NCBI GenBank assembly: GCA_019322435.1
Contig: JAHWIR010000014.1
Location: 74,877 to 138,876 of the forward strand
Length of the DNA: 64,000 nucleotides
DNA from: Candidatus Woesearchaeota archaeon
Lineage (GTDB): Archaea; Nanobdellota; Nanobdellia; Woesearchaeales; WJKL01
Direction of reading: 5' to 3'
Part shown: positions 1 to 7,002 of the stretch, in pieces
Numbering within the stretch: the first letter of the stretch is position 1
Layout of the letters: each line of letters starts with the position of its first letter
The notes under the pieces: model-generated
Told to the model about the DNA's origin: nothing
The model's input: the letters and a program-made list of their open reading frames with translations, nothing else
The model's database searches: none
Program-made: the position numbers and the translations under genes

Positions 1-716
1 CTTGAAAACGCTCTTTCAGCATATTCCAATAACTTAACATCTCTGTCTTTGACATCTTCATGAAGCCTGTTTCCATAAGTGCTTTCCAAAAACAGATAAT
101 CAGCTTTTTCGATTATAGTCGGATCCTCAATAATAGGAACATCCCACTGCCCTAAATCTCCTGAAAATACCAGTCTCTTCTCCTCTCCATTATCATCAAC
201 AATCAATTCAATGATAGCACTGCCGATTATATGCCCTCCATCCCTGTAGATTGCTTTGATATGCTTTGTAACCTGAATCTCCTGATTATAGACAATCTTC
301 TGGAAAAGAGGCATTGTAGATGCAACATCATCCTGTGTATACAATGGCTGCCTTAAAGGCTGGCCTCTTACTTTCAGTCTTTCATTCTCATGCTGGGTAT
401 CCATCTCCTGTATATGCGCAGAATCTTCAAGCATAATCCTGCACAAGTCAATGGTTGCCTCTGTTGCCAATATCTTTCCTTTAAACCTTTCCTTGACTAA
501 TTTAGGAATCAGCCCAGAATGATCAATATGAGCATGAGTCAATAAAACATGAGAGATATGCTTGGGATCAAACCTGAACGGCCTGTAATTCAGTCTAGTG
601 ATATGTTTATTTCCTTGAAACATACCGCAGTCAATAAGAATCCTCTCTCCACCAACTTCAATAAGATAATTTGACCCTGTGACTATCTTCGCTGCTCCGC
701 AGAATTTAACCTTCAT
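1..716 (-). CDS. beta-CASP metallo-beta-lactamase-fold nuclease (3' part outside window)
   Basis: The reverse strand from the ATG at 714-716 is open to the window edge (238 codons visible), so this is an N-terminal fragment. Residues 61-66 form the metal-binding HAHIDH motif, H162 in GGHIIGSA and D187 in SGDLG are further metal ligands, and ESTYGNR at 211-217 is typical of the CPSF73/Ysh1/RNase J-like beta-CASP group. By family it should be a zinc-dependent RNA endo- or exonuclease acting in RNA processing or decay in the cytoplasm. No N-terminal KH domains are present, so it is the short form rather than the KH-containing archaeal aCPSF1. The start lies 29 bp from a TATA-like element shared with the divergent DUF378 gene. 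The beta-CASP half is outside the window, so the exact subfamily is undecided. Confidence 0.85.
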   Translation of the reverse strand, partial: MKVKFCGAAKIVTGSNYLIEVGGERILIDCGMFQGNKHITRLNYRPFRFDPKHISHVLLTHAHIDHSGLIPKLVKERFKGKILATEATIDLCRIMLEDSAHIQEMDTQHENERLKVRGQPLRQPLYTQDDVASTMPLFQKIVYNQEIQVTKHIKAIYRDGGHIIGSAIIELIVDDNGEEKRLVFSGDLGQWDVPIIEDPTIIEKADYLFLESTYGNRLHEDVKDRDVKLLEYAERAFS

Positions 717-735
717 AAGTATAAATCCAAATTCC

Positions 736-770
736 AACTATTTAAACTTTTTCAAAAAACTTAAATAGTT
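736..770. promoter_or_regulatory. symmetrical divergent promoter (inverted TATA repeat)
   Basis: A perfect 10-bp inverted repeat, AACTATTTAA at 736-745 and TTAAATAGTT at 761-770, places a TATA-like box toward each flanking gene. The left arm is 29 bp from the nuclease start at 716 and the right arm about 50 bp from the DUF378 start at 818. I read it as two back-to-back core promoters; a shared operator is also possible. Confidence 0.5.
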
Positions 771-782
771 AAACTCCTAAAA

Positions 783-810
783 CACCAAATATCCTTTAAA
801 AAAGGAGGTG
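783..810 (+). promoter_or_regulatory. hairpin holding the DUF378 ribosome-binding site
   Basis: CACC at 783-786 can pair with GGTG at 807-810, and CCTTT (793-797) with AAAGG (801-805). This places the strong Shine-Dalgarno GGAGGTG (804-810) inside a stem just upstream of the ATG at 818. It could act as a translational thermosensor or masking hairpin, which is inference only; the RBS itself is clear. Confidence 0.4.
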
Positions 811-817
811 TTTTATC

Positions 818-1015
818 ATGAATAAGAATGTAGACATGGTTGCTAAGGTTCTTTTGATTATTGGCGGCCTAAACTGGGGACTAGTGGCTATAAGCCCTAG
901 AGCAGAATTAGTGCAATATCTGCAAGTAAGCTGGTTAATCAGAATAGTTTATGCATTAGTAGGTATCTCAGGACTGCTGGCGCTTGTTGCACTTTTTAAG
1001 AAGAAAGAAGAGTAA
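818..1015 (+). CDS. DUF378 small membrane protein
   Basis: A 65-residue protein with two predicted membrane helices (about residues 8-26 and 38-60) and a short charged C-terminus. The NxxLIIGGLNWGLVAI pattern in helix 1 is typical of DUF378 (the YuzA type), found in bacteria and archaea and without an established function. A Shine-Dalgarno GGAGGTG ends 7 nt before the ATG. The gene appears monocistronic: a T7 run follows the stop, and the next gene has its own start 45 nt on. Family assignment is by motif only. Confidence 0.8.
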   Translation: MNKNVDMVAKVLLIIGGLNWGLVAISPRAELVQYLQVSWLIRIVYALVGISGLLALVALFKKKEE

Positions 1016-1016
1016 A

Positions 1017-1023
1017 TTTTTTT
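1017..1023 (+). terminator. poly-T terminator after DUF378
   Basis: Seven consecutive T residues directly follow the TAA stop. Oligo-T runs terminate archaeal RNA polymerase; no hairpin is needed or visible. Confidence 0.45.
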
Positions 1024-1060
1024 CATAAGCTTAATAAAGAATTTGTTGTTTCTATAAGCT

Positions 1061-1483
1061 ATGAGACTCTGGAGCATCCATCCAAAATACCTTGATGTAA
1101 AGGGATTTGTAGGGTTGTGGAGAGAGGCATTGTTAGCCAAAAAAGTGCTGCAAGGCCTTACAAGCAAGTATAAGAACCATCCTCAACTAGACAGATTCAA
1201 GAAAGTTCCAGTCAAATACATAAACACCTATCTCTATTTTCTCTATAAAGAATCCTGTGAAAGAGGCTATTGCTTTGACAAAAGAAATGTTGTAAAACCC
1301 TTCACAAAAAACAAGCTGACAGTAACAGACAAGCAACTAAAATATGAATTTCAGCATCTTAAAAAGAAACTAAAGACAAGAGATCCAAAAAAATACAAAG
1401 AGCTTCTAAAAATAAAAAATCCAAAGCCAAATCCTTTATTTAGAGTCAAGAAAGGCCCAATAGAAATCTGGGAAAGAATTTAG
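1061..1483 (+). CDS. pyrimidine dimer DNA glycosylase/endonuclease V family protein
   Basis: A 140-residue basic protein. Its N-terminus (MRLWSIHPKYLDVKG...LWREALLA) and the NHPQLDRF segment at about 46-53 match the Pyr_excise family (PF03013), related to phage T4 endonuclease V, which cuts at UV-induced cyclobutane dimers. In T4 EndoV the nucleophile is the N-terminal threonine and Glu23 is catalytic. Here residue 2 is Arg and E22 could be the glutamate equivalent, so glycosylase activity by the T4 mechanism is not assured. The lysine-rich C-terminal half suits nucleic-acid binding. The stop overlaps the convergent TspO stop by 4 bp. Confidence 0.7.
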   Translation: MRLWSIHPKYLDVKGFVGLWREALLAKKVLQGLTSKYKNHPQLDRFKKVPVKYINTYLYFLYKESCERGYCFDKRNVVKPFTKNKLTVTDKQLKYEFQHLKKKLKTRDPKKYKELLKIKNPKPNPLFRVKKGPIEIWERI

Positions 1484-1950
1484 TTTAATATCATCAGTGA
1501 AAAATTAAGCACAGCTGCAAAACTTACCCACAAGATATAAGGAATCATCAAATAAGCTGAAGCTTTGTTTATTCTGCAAAAATAAATTATTGTAATTAAA
1601 ATAGATATCCACAATATAATAATCTCAATAAAAGCAAGCAGAGGATTTCTTAATCCAAAAAACAATACAGACCATAATGCATTAAAAAACAACTGGACAC
1701 CAAATAGCCAGTATGCTGTTTCTTTATCTTTTGCTTTCTCAACCCAGACTAAATAAAGAGCAATTCCCATCAAAAGATAAAGCAGTGTCCAGACAGGACC
1801 AAAAATCCAGCCAGGCGGATTAAAACTTGGCTTGACTAAATCAGCATACCATGTTGAGACAGAACTAGCTGTAAATAATGAACCTATAGCACTTGCTATG
1901 AAAGGTATTAAGATTGATATAAGCAATTTCCATATCTTCCTCATTTTCAT
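1480..1950 (-). CDS. tspO: TspO/MBR family tryptophan-rich sensory protein
   Basis: A small five-helix membrane protein of 156 residues from the ATG at 1948-1950. The PPGWIFGPVWTLLYLLMG segment and NALWSVLFFGL are hallmark TspO motifs. The family binds porphyrins and other tetrapyrroles or lipids, and its role in archaea is unsettled. A longer reading frame begins at a TTG (1965), but a TATA-like ATATAT lies at about 1968-1974, so an ATG at 1950 or 1944 is more likely. The gene is divergent from queH with only about 36 bp between starts. Confidence 0.85.
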   Translation of the reverse strand: MKMRKIWKLLISILIPFIASAIGSLFTASSVSTWYADLVKPSFNPPGWIFGPVWTLLYLLMGIALYLVWVEKAKDKETAYWLFGVQLFFNALWSVLFFGLRNPLLAFIEIIILWISILITIIYFCRINKASAYLMIPYILWVSFAAVLNFSLMILN

Positions 1951-1986
1951 TAGCTTAATAAACAAACATATATTAATTTATCTAAA

Positions 1987-2496
1987 ATGAAAAAACTATT
2001 GCTCCATGTCTGCTGCGCACCATGCTCAACACATGTAATTGAAGAACTAAAGGAAAATTATGATTTAACTTTATTTTTCTACAATCCAAATGTCGAGCCA
2101 ATAAATGAATATGAAAAAAGATTAAATGAAGCAGAAAGATATGCAGAAGCAATGGGCATCCCAATTATCATCGGAGACTATGACATCATTGACTGGTACA
2201 ATGCAATCCAAGGCCATGAAAATGACGAAGAAGGCGGAGAAAGATGCAGCATCTGCTTCAGATTCAGATTAAACAAAACAGCTCAAATAGCAAAAGAAAA
2301 AGGTTTTGATTTGTTCACAACAACATTAACAGTAAGCCCATACAAAAACGCTGAAATCATCAACAAAATAGGAAAAGAATTTGATAATTTCCTGGAAAAA
2401 GATTTCAAAAAAGGCTATATGCACAGTGTAGAACTAAGCAAGCATTACAATCTCTACAGGCAGAATTATTGCGGTTGTTTGTTTTCTAAAAAATAA
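1987..2496 (+). CDS. queH: epoxyqueuosine reductase QueH
   Basis: A 169-residue protein with the full QueH (former DUF208) signature: C9, C10 and C13 in HVCCAPC; C87 and C90 in GERCSICF; C162 and C164 in NYCGC near the C-terminus; plus the TTLTVSPYKN segment. QueH reduces epoxyqueuosine in tRNA to queuosine, the last step of Q34 synthesis, using an Fe-S cluster and a cysteine pair. QueA, the enzyme of the preceding step, is encoded 0.45 kb away, so the pathway end is locally complete. Queuosine is typical of bacteria and eukaryotes, while archaea usually carry archaeosine, which makes the pair notable. No signs of decay are visible. Confidence 0.9.
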   Translation: MKKLLLHVCCAPCSTHVIEELKENYDLTLFFYNPNVEPINEYEKRLNEAERYAEAMGIPIIIGDYDIIDWYNAIQGHENDEEGGERCSICFRFRLNKTAQIAKEKGFDLFTTTLTVSPYKNAEIINKIGKEFDNFLEKDFKKGYMHSVELSKHYNLYRQNYCGCLFSKK

Positions 2497-2760
2497 TTAC
2501 TTCTCTGTCAAACCCTTGAACAACCCGCCAACCCCTGGAAATATTGATGCAGCTCCTAATAAAGTGCAAATAAGAGCAACAGCATCTGTTGACATGCAGA
2601 TCATCCTGTTCATCTTCTCAGGCTGTTCAACAACAGAAGTTTGCTCCCCTACTGTTTGGGTTATTGCTCCAACCTCGCACGGCCTTGAAAAAGCATATGC
2701 AATAAGAGAAATCCCTACAATTACAAAAACAGCACCTATGATGGTCTTCTTGGCATCCAT
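2497..2760 (-). CDS. small two-helix membrane protein, function unknown
   Basis: An 87-residue protein with one hydrophobic helix at about 7-25 and a second at about 58-80, joined by a polar stretch with two cysteines (28 and 55) that may lie outside the membrane. I do not recognise a family. Its ATG is 2 nt downstream of the 52-codon gene at 2763-2921, so the two are probably co-transcribed. It ends back to back with queH. Its role cannot be inferred beyond membrane location. Confidence 0.65.
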   Translation of the reverse strand: MDAKKTIIGAVFVIVGISLIAYAFSRPCEVGAITQTVGEQTSVVEQPEKMNRMICMSTDAVALICTLLGAASIFPGVGGLFKGLTEK

Positions 2761-2762
2761 TC

Positions 2763-2921
2763 TTACTTCTCTTTCTTCTTTTTCCAGCCAAGAATCTCTG
2801 CAGTCATGTCTTCAACTTCCTCTTTGTCAACACCTTCTGTCCTTTTCTGCGGCTTAGTTTCCTTCTTCTTCTCAGCACTTTTCAGCATTTCTTCTACAAA
2901 TTTTTCATTCTCGTCTGTCAT
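2763..2921 (-). CDS. 52-aa charged hypothetical protein
   Basis: The reverse strand holds an ATG at 2919-2921 followed by 52 sense codons and TAA. The product is highly charged: an acidic N-terminus (MTDENEKFVEEML), a lysine-rich middle, and EILGWKKKKEK at the end. A TATA-like TATTTAAAT at 2944-2952 sits 25 bp upstream of the ATG, which fits a leaderless transcript. The 2-nt spacing to the next gene supports translation as the first cistron of a two-gene unit. No family is recognised. Confidence 0.55.
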   Translation of the reverse strand: MTDENEKFVEEMLKSAEKKKETKPQKRTEGVDKEEVEDMTAEILGWKKKKEK

Positions 2922-2942
2922 AACATAATTTAGAAATTAAAA

Positions 2943-3929
2943 CTATTTAAATTTTTGCAATAACATAGCATCTCCAAAAGAAAAGAACCTATATTTTTTA
3001 GAAACAGCAATCTTATACGCATCTAAAATCTTCTTCCTTTCAATAAAAGCACTGACTAACATCAGAAGTGTTGACTTCGGCAGATGAAAGTTTGTAATCA
3101 TTGCATCATACTTAACCTTGAATTTATAACCTGGTTTAATAAATAATTCTGTATTACCTCGCTTTGCTCGGATTTTTCCATGTTTATCAGCAACACTCTC
3201 CAATGCCCTGACAGAAGTAGTGCCAACAACAATCAACCTTTTGGCACTGTTTATCAACTTTGCATTCTTAGAATCAACTTCAAAATACTCTTTATGCAAC
3301 TTTTTAGCATTAATATCTCTCACAGGCAAAAATGTTCCAAAATCTACATGCAATACTACCTTTGCCAACTTAACTCCTTTTGCTTTAATCTTCTTCAACA
3401 ATCTTTTAGTAAAATGCAGTCCAGCAGTTGGCGCTGCAATACTTCCTTTCTTCTTAGAATAAACAGTCTGATATTGCGAATCTTTGTCCAACTTCCTTTT
3501 GACATAAGGAGGTGTTGGCAATTCTCCAATCTTCTTCATAATCAGATTAACATCATCACTAAACTCAACAACAAACTCATCATCTTCAACTCCAATTATT
3601 TCAGCTTTAAACTTCCTAAAAAATAACTTATTCCCTTTTCTAGGCTTTTTCCCCTTTATCCGACATTTACACTTCCTTCCTTTAGCCTCACTAACAATCA
3701 ATTCTACCCTAGCTCCAGTCTCTTTTCTTCCGACTAGCTTTGCAGGAATAACCTTTGTCTCATTCAAAACCAAAACATCTCCTTTAGAAAAATAATCAAC
3801 AACATCAAAAAAATGCTTATGTTCAACCTTAGAATTAATAACCATCAATCTACTACTATCTCTAGGACTTATTGGCTTCTGTGCAATCCTCTCTTTAGGC
3901 AAATCATAATCAAAATCATCTAACTTCAT
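2943..3929 (-). CDS. queA: S-adenosylmethionine:tRNA ribosyltransferase-isomerase QueA
   Basis: A 328-residue protein starting MKLDDFDYDLPKERIAQKP, the conserved QueA N-terminus, with SRLMVIN, VLVLNETKVIPAKL, GSIAAPTAGLHFT and VVLHVDFGTF blocks in order. QueA transfers and isomerises the ribosyl part of SAM onto 7-aminomethyl-7-deazaguanine at tRNA position 34, giving epoxyqueuosine. Its start overlaps the stop of the MFS gene by 4 bp (ATGA), so the two are translationally coupled and downstream of tRNA-Glu. queH lies on the opposite strand nearby. The length is slightly below the usual bacterial 340-350 residues, with all main blocks present. Confidence 0.93.
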   Translation of the reverse strand: MKLDDFDYDLPKERIAQKPISPRDSSRLMVINSKVEHKHFFDVVDYFSKGDVLVLNETKVIPAKLVGRKETGARVELIVSEAKGRKCKCRIKGKKPRKGNKLFFRKFKAEIIGVEDDEFVVEFSDDVNLIMKKIGELPTPPYVKRKLDKDSQYQTVYSKKKGSIAAPTAGLHFTKRLLKKIKAKGVKLAKVVLHVDFGTFLPVRDINAKKLHKEYFEVDSKNAKLINSAKRLIVVGTTSVRALESVADKHGKIRAKRGNTELFIKPGYKFKVKYDAMITNFHLPKSTLLMLVSAFIERKKILDAYKIAVSKKYRFFSFGDAMLLQKFK

Positions 3930-5284
3930 TTTTTACGCCAAACTCTTCTAAATCTCTTAGGATATGACAGCAAGAAAGTGACATTATGGAAACTTTCTGT
4001 TATGATCATATCTGTTGCTTTCTTGAACAGTCTTCTGTAATTGATCTCAGCAACTTCTCTGACCTCCTTCAGCTTAGGAAGGAAATACATGCTAACCCCC
4101 AGCCTTAATATTCCGCTAACCAAGAACACAAGATAATACTTTGTCCAAAACAAATTATTATACTTAATAATCAAGCCGCCAATAGTTGCTCCTAAAAATA
4201 TCATAACTCCATTGATTGCATTATAATAAGAAACACATCTTGGCCTTTTCTCTGGAGTTGTTGTATCAAAAATAAAATTAAAAGTGCTTAATTCAAAACC
4301 AGCCCATGTAATCCCACCTAAAACCTGAATAAAGATAAGATAATAATAATTCCTGGAAAACAGCCAAAGCATTGGCAAAAACGGCATGATAGCCCCAGTC
4401 AAGGTCAATATCTTTTTAGTGCCGTGCTCATCCATTAATTTCCCCCAAGCAGGCAACGCCAAATACTTTGCAATAAAAGCACTCGCAATCAATATCATAT
4501 AAGCAATATAAGTCAATTTCAAATCATACAGCATATAAGCAACAAAAAAAGGAGCTGCAATAAAGACAGAAAAATTCATGCAAGTCAAGAACAGCACAAA
4601 CAGCCCGTAATTCCTAAAACGCGCTTTTTTCAAGAACTGGACAAAAGTAAACTTGTGTTTTTCCCTTGCCTTTGCCATAGGAGGCTCGTACTTCTTGTTC
4701 AGGAAAAAAGCAGATCCTAATCTTGCAATCAATGCTATAATAAAGATAATGACAAAACCAAAATACTGCGGCATAACACCATTCTTGAATATATCAAGGA
4801 TAACTCCAGCCAATACCAAAGATACCATCACCACCAATCCAACAATCCTGCTTCTCTTTGCAAAATACTTGCCTCTTTTAGTGGGGTCAACCAAATCACC
4901 AATCCATGAATTCCATGCAGGTACTCCAATCCATCCGCTGACAAAATACACTATTGCAAATAATATCAAATAATAGACCTTTAATTTCCCTAAAAAGAAT
5001 GTCAGAAGCATAGGAATCCATATCAGTGCCTGGATTATAGCTGCTGTAATAATAAACCTCTTGCGCGACTTAAACATATCAATAAGTTTCAATGAAAAGA
5101 ACTGCGCAAAAGAGCTGAATAATAAAGGCAAAGAAGTCAGCATACCTATCTGCATGTTTGTTGCCTTCAAAAAAACAGCAAACGCACTTAAATACCTCTC
5201 TCCCATACCAAACATAACACTCCAGAAACTGCCTTCTACAATAGAATATGATAGGCTTTTCTTGATTTTTTTGGATTGTCTCAT
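3926..5284 (-). CDS. MFS transporter
   Basis: A 452-residue protein with about 12 predicted membrane helices and basic inner loops (such as FKSRKR at about 70), typical of the major facilitator superfamily. Paired helices with GWIGVPAWNSWIGDLV near 120-135 and a long loop near 200 separating the two halves support this. The substrate is unknown. The start codon lies only 7 nt after the tRNA-Glu discriminator base, and the stop overlaps queA by 4 bp, so it may be expressed from the tRNA promoter. The tie to queA allows a role in uptake of a deazapurine such as queuine or preQ1, which is speculation. No Shine-Dalgarno precedes the ATG. Confidence 0.8.
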   Translation of the reverse strand: MRQSKKIKKSLSYSIVEGSFWSVMFGMGERYLSAFAVFLKATNMQIGMLTSLPLLFSSFAQFFSLKLIDMFKSRKRFIITAAIIQALIWIPMLLTFFLGKLKVYYLILFAIVYFVSGWIGVPAWNSWIGDLVDPTKRGKYFAKRSRIVGLVVMVSLVLAGVILDIFKNGVMPQYFGFVIIFIIALIARLGSAFFLNKKYEPPMAKAREKHKFTFVQFLKKARFRNYGLFVLFLTCMNFSVFIAAPFFVAYMLYDLKLTYIAYMILIASAFIAKYLALPAWGKLMDEHGTKKILTLTGAIMPFLPMLWLFSRNYYYLIFIQVLGGITWAGFELSTFNFIFDTTTPEKRPRCVSYYNAINGVMIFLGATIGGLIIKYNNLFWTKYYLVFLVSGILRLGVSMYFLPKLKEVREVAEINYRRLFKKATDMIITESFHNVTFLLSYPKRFRRVWRKK

Positions 5285-5305
5285 TTTAAAATGCCCCTTG
5301 CGGGA

Positions 5306-5341
5306 CTTTCAAAGCCGAAGGCCTTTGAACCTTCTGGCATA
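5306..5341 (-). other. tRNA-Glu T-loop intron (position 59/60)
   Basis: This 36-nt intron lies between T-loop nucleotides A59 and T60. The reverse strand folds as a strict bulge-helix-bulge: outer helix GTGGG:CCCGC (T stem), 3-nt 5' bulge AAT, central 4-bp helix TTCA (T loop 54-57) with TGAA of the intron, 3-nt 3' bulge AGT, inner helix containing GCC:GGC. Cutting each bulge after its second base gives AA|T and AG|T, restoring TTCAAAT followed by CCCGC. This is the geometry recognised by archaeal splicing endonuclease. Confidence 0.85.
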
Positions 5342-5362
5342 TTTGAACCCACGTCATCGCCT

Positions 5363-5377
5363 TTCTCTATTATCATT
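5363..5377 (-). other. tRNA-Glu canonical intron (position 37/38)
   Basis: This 15-nt intron follows G37. The outer helix is the anticodon stem TCGCC:GGCGA. The central 4-bp helix pairs CTCT (positions 32-35) with AGAG of the intron. The bulges are CGA (5') and AAA (3'), cut after their second bases. Splicing leaves the loop CTCTCGA with anticodon CUC. Confidence 0.85.
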
Positions 5378-5440
5378 CGAGAGGGCGATATGATTGGCCA
5401 GGCTACACTAAAGGGGCTTAGTAAAAATAGAATCGAATTA

Positions 5441-5450
5441 GTTTATAAGT
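5441..5450 (-). promoter_or_regulatory. TATA box of the tRNA-Glu / MFS / queA unit
   Basis: The reverse-strand sequence ACTTATAAAC lies 24-33 bp upstream of the tRNA-Glu 5' end at 5417, the expected archaeal TATA distance. No other TATA-like box precedes the MFS start, which supports a joint transcript. Confidence 0.55.
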
Positions 5451-5453
5451 TTT

Positions 5454-5491
5454 ACTTCTTAATTATTAGTTTTAACGAAGAATTAAGAAGT
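5454..5491 (-). terminator. hairpin downstream of the glycosyltransferase
   Basis: A perfect 11-bp inverted repeat, ACTTCTTAATT (5454-5464) and AATTAAGAAGT (5481-5491), with a 16-nt loop. It starts 27 bp after the glycosyltransferase stop and just upstream of the tRNA-Glu TATA box. Position suggests a 3'-end or insulating element; the T-tract is weak, so terminator function is uncertain. Confidence 0.4.
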
Positions 5492-5517
5492 TTGTCAATG
5501 AGCTTGCGATATTGACT

Positions 5518-6945
5518 TTACTTCTTAATAACAGCTTCTCTTGGAATAGTCCTAAGGATATGCATAATCTGCTTTGTGACACTTCCAGTGCAGTAGTCTC
5601 TTAAGACAATTTTTTTATTGTCTTTAATCAAAGGCTTTTCCACTTGAGGATCAAACATCCTATAAAGTCCAGACAGAGTATGCTGGTTCTCTTTTTCAAA
5701 ATTTTCAAAGAATTTCTTGTTCTTCAGCTTATGAACTAATTTCAACCTTTGTGATATGGTTCCATAATCCTTAAAGTCTTTTCCATCAATGAACAATGCA
5801 TCATAGAGATTCTCAAGATTTATTCCAGCGCTCTTGAAATCAGTGGTAATCTCAGGCAAATCCCTTCCAATTATAGACTTGTTAAAGAACCAGGATTCAA
5901 TAAAGAACATCCCAAAACCTTCAAGAGTAGAGGTGCTGATTACCTTGTCGCATATGTTATACATGTCTCCAACACCAAACATCTTTACTCTGCCTGATTT
6001 AGTAAGCGCTCTTTCCATTGAGACATGCTCATTTATACCTAAGATAACAGGCAGTTTATGCTTCTTGACAAACTTGTTCAATGCTCTATAATATTTCAGT
6101 CCAAGTGTTAGCTTTGGCCTTAGACTGACAACAAGCACATATTTGCCGTCGAATTTCTTGTTCAGCAGCTGTGTCAGGAATATAGCTTCTTCAACATTCT
6201 TCCTAGTTACAATCCTAACAGGATAGAAGATAAATTTCGAATCTTTATCCAACCTGTACTTCTTAATCAACAAATCCCTTAATTTCATGCTTGTTTCCTT
6301 GTCTTCATAATACAGCTTGTCATTGATTGGATTTGGAAGATAATGTGCTCTGTTCTCTTCAATCAAGCCGTGAGAATGCAACCTAAGTAAATCCTTTTTA
6401 TTGATTACAGCAAAAGAAAGATGCCCTACTCTCGGAAATATTACCTTGTGCCAATAAGGGCTGCTCTCTGTTCCCTTAAATTTCAATAGATTAATGAAAT
6501 TTCCTCTTCTGTCCTCTGCAAAATCATGGATTCTGTAAAGGGCTCTTCTTTTCATTCCCCTCTGATGTGTTCTTTTGACTAATCTATAATAAGCATAAGT
6601 AACAGCAGGATTGACCCCAATATTAGGGTTCTCAATAACCACAAAATCCACTCCTTTCAAAGCCTTCTTCAGCTTGAAATATATCTCCATGCCGTTTCTC
6701 ATATAATCAAAAACATCCTTTGATGAAAATCTCGCTCTTTTCCCTTTCCCAAGAATATCCATCTCAGGAATATCAACATGCCTAACTCTTGTCTTATACC
6801 CCTCAATCAGATGCCTTACAACACTTCCAACAAAGACAATCTTAGAATCCTTGTATCTTTCAAGAATAGAAAGAGCATTTGTCCTCATGACTGTATTTAC
6901 ACCATCCCTATGCCCTACATTGTAGTGTACAAACGCTATTTTCAT
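5518..6945 (-). CDS. GT4-like glycosyltransferase
   Basis: From the ATG at 6943-6945 (residues MKIAFVHYNVGHRDGVN) the product is 475 aa. The N-terminus resembles the GT-B fold start of group-1 glycosyltransferases, and STLEGFGMFFIESWFFNK in the C-terminal half carries the E-x7-E pattern of retaining GT4-type enzymes. It probably moves a sugar from a nucleotide donor to a lipid or protein-linked glycan at the inner membrane face. The frame stays open upstream to 7116 but runs through tRNA-Ser; the chosen ATG has a Shine-Dalgarno GAGGG 8 nt upstream and a TATA-like TTTATATA at about 6981-6988. It may serve glycosylation of the sequon-rich surface proteins, which is inference. Confidence 0.75.
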   Translation of the reverse strand: MKIAFVHYNVGHRDGVNTVMRTNALSILERYKDSKIVFVGSVVRHLIEGYKTRVRHVDIPEMDILGKGKRARFSSKDVFDYMRNGMEIYFKLKKALKGVDFVVIENPNIGVNPAVTYAYYRLVKRTHQRGMKRRALYRIHDFAEDRRGNFINLLKFKGTESSPYWHKVIFPRVGHLSFAVINKKDLLRLHSHGLIEENRAHYLPNPINDKLYYEDKETSMKLRDLLIKKYRLDKDSKFIFYPVRIVTRKNVEEAIFLTQLLNKKFDGKYVLVVSLRPKLTLGLKYYRALNKFVKKHKLPVILGINEHVSMERALTKSGRVKMFGVGDMYNICDKVISTSTLEGFGMFFIESWFFNKSIIGRDLPEITTDFKSAGINLENLYDALFIDGKDFKDYGTISQRLKLVHKLKNKKFFENFEKENQHTLSGLYRMFDPQVEKPLIKDNKKIVLRDYCTGSVTKQIMHILRTIPREAVIKK

Positions 6946-7002
6946 GTAAAACCCTCTTTTATTATTCCAGGTCAACAATGGTATATAAATTTTACTAAGA
7001 AA

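Larger units (their letters stand above)
5292..5417 (-). tRNA. tRNA-Glu(CUC) with two introns (37/38 and T loop 59/60)
   Basis: On the reverse strand the acceptor strands are GCCCCTT (5411-5417) and AAGGGGC (5293-5299), with discriminator A at 5292 and no encoded CCA. The D arm (GTGTAGCCTGGCCAATCAT) matches archaeal tRNA-Glu. The anticodon stem is TCGCC/GGCGA and the anticodon CTC is at 5379-5381. The T stem is GTGGG/CCCGC. Two insertions interrupt it: 15 nt in the anticodon loop and 36 nt in the T loop. Removing both gives a normal 75-nt tRNA with T-loop TTCAAAT. Both junctions form bulge-helix-bulge folds (separate entries). The MFS start lies 7 nt downstream. Confidence 0.88.

Noticed and set aside
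1951..1965. TTG start of TspO
   Set aside because: A TATA-like box lies directly upstream of it, making the ATG at 1950 or 1944 more likely.
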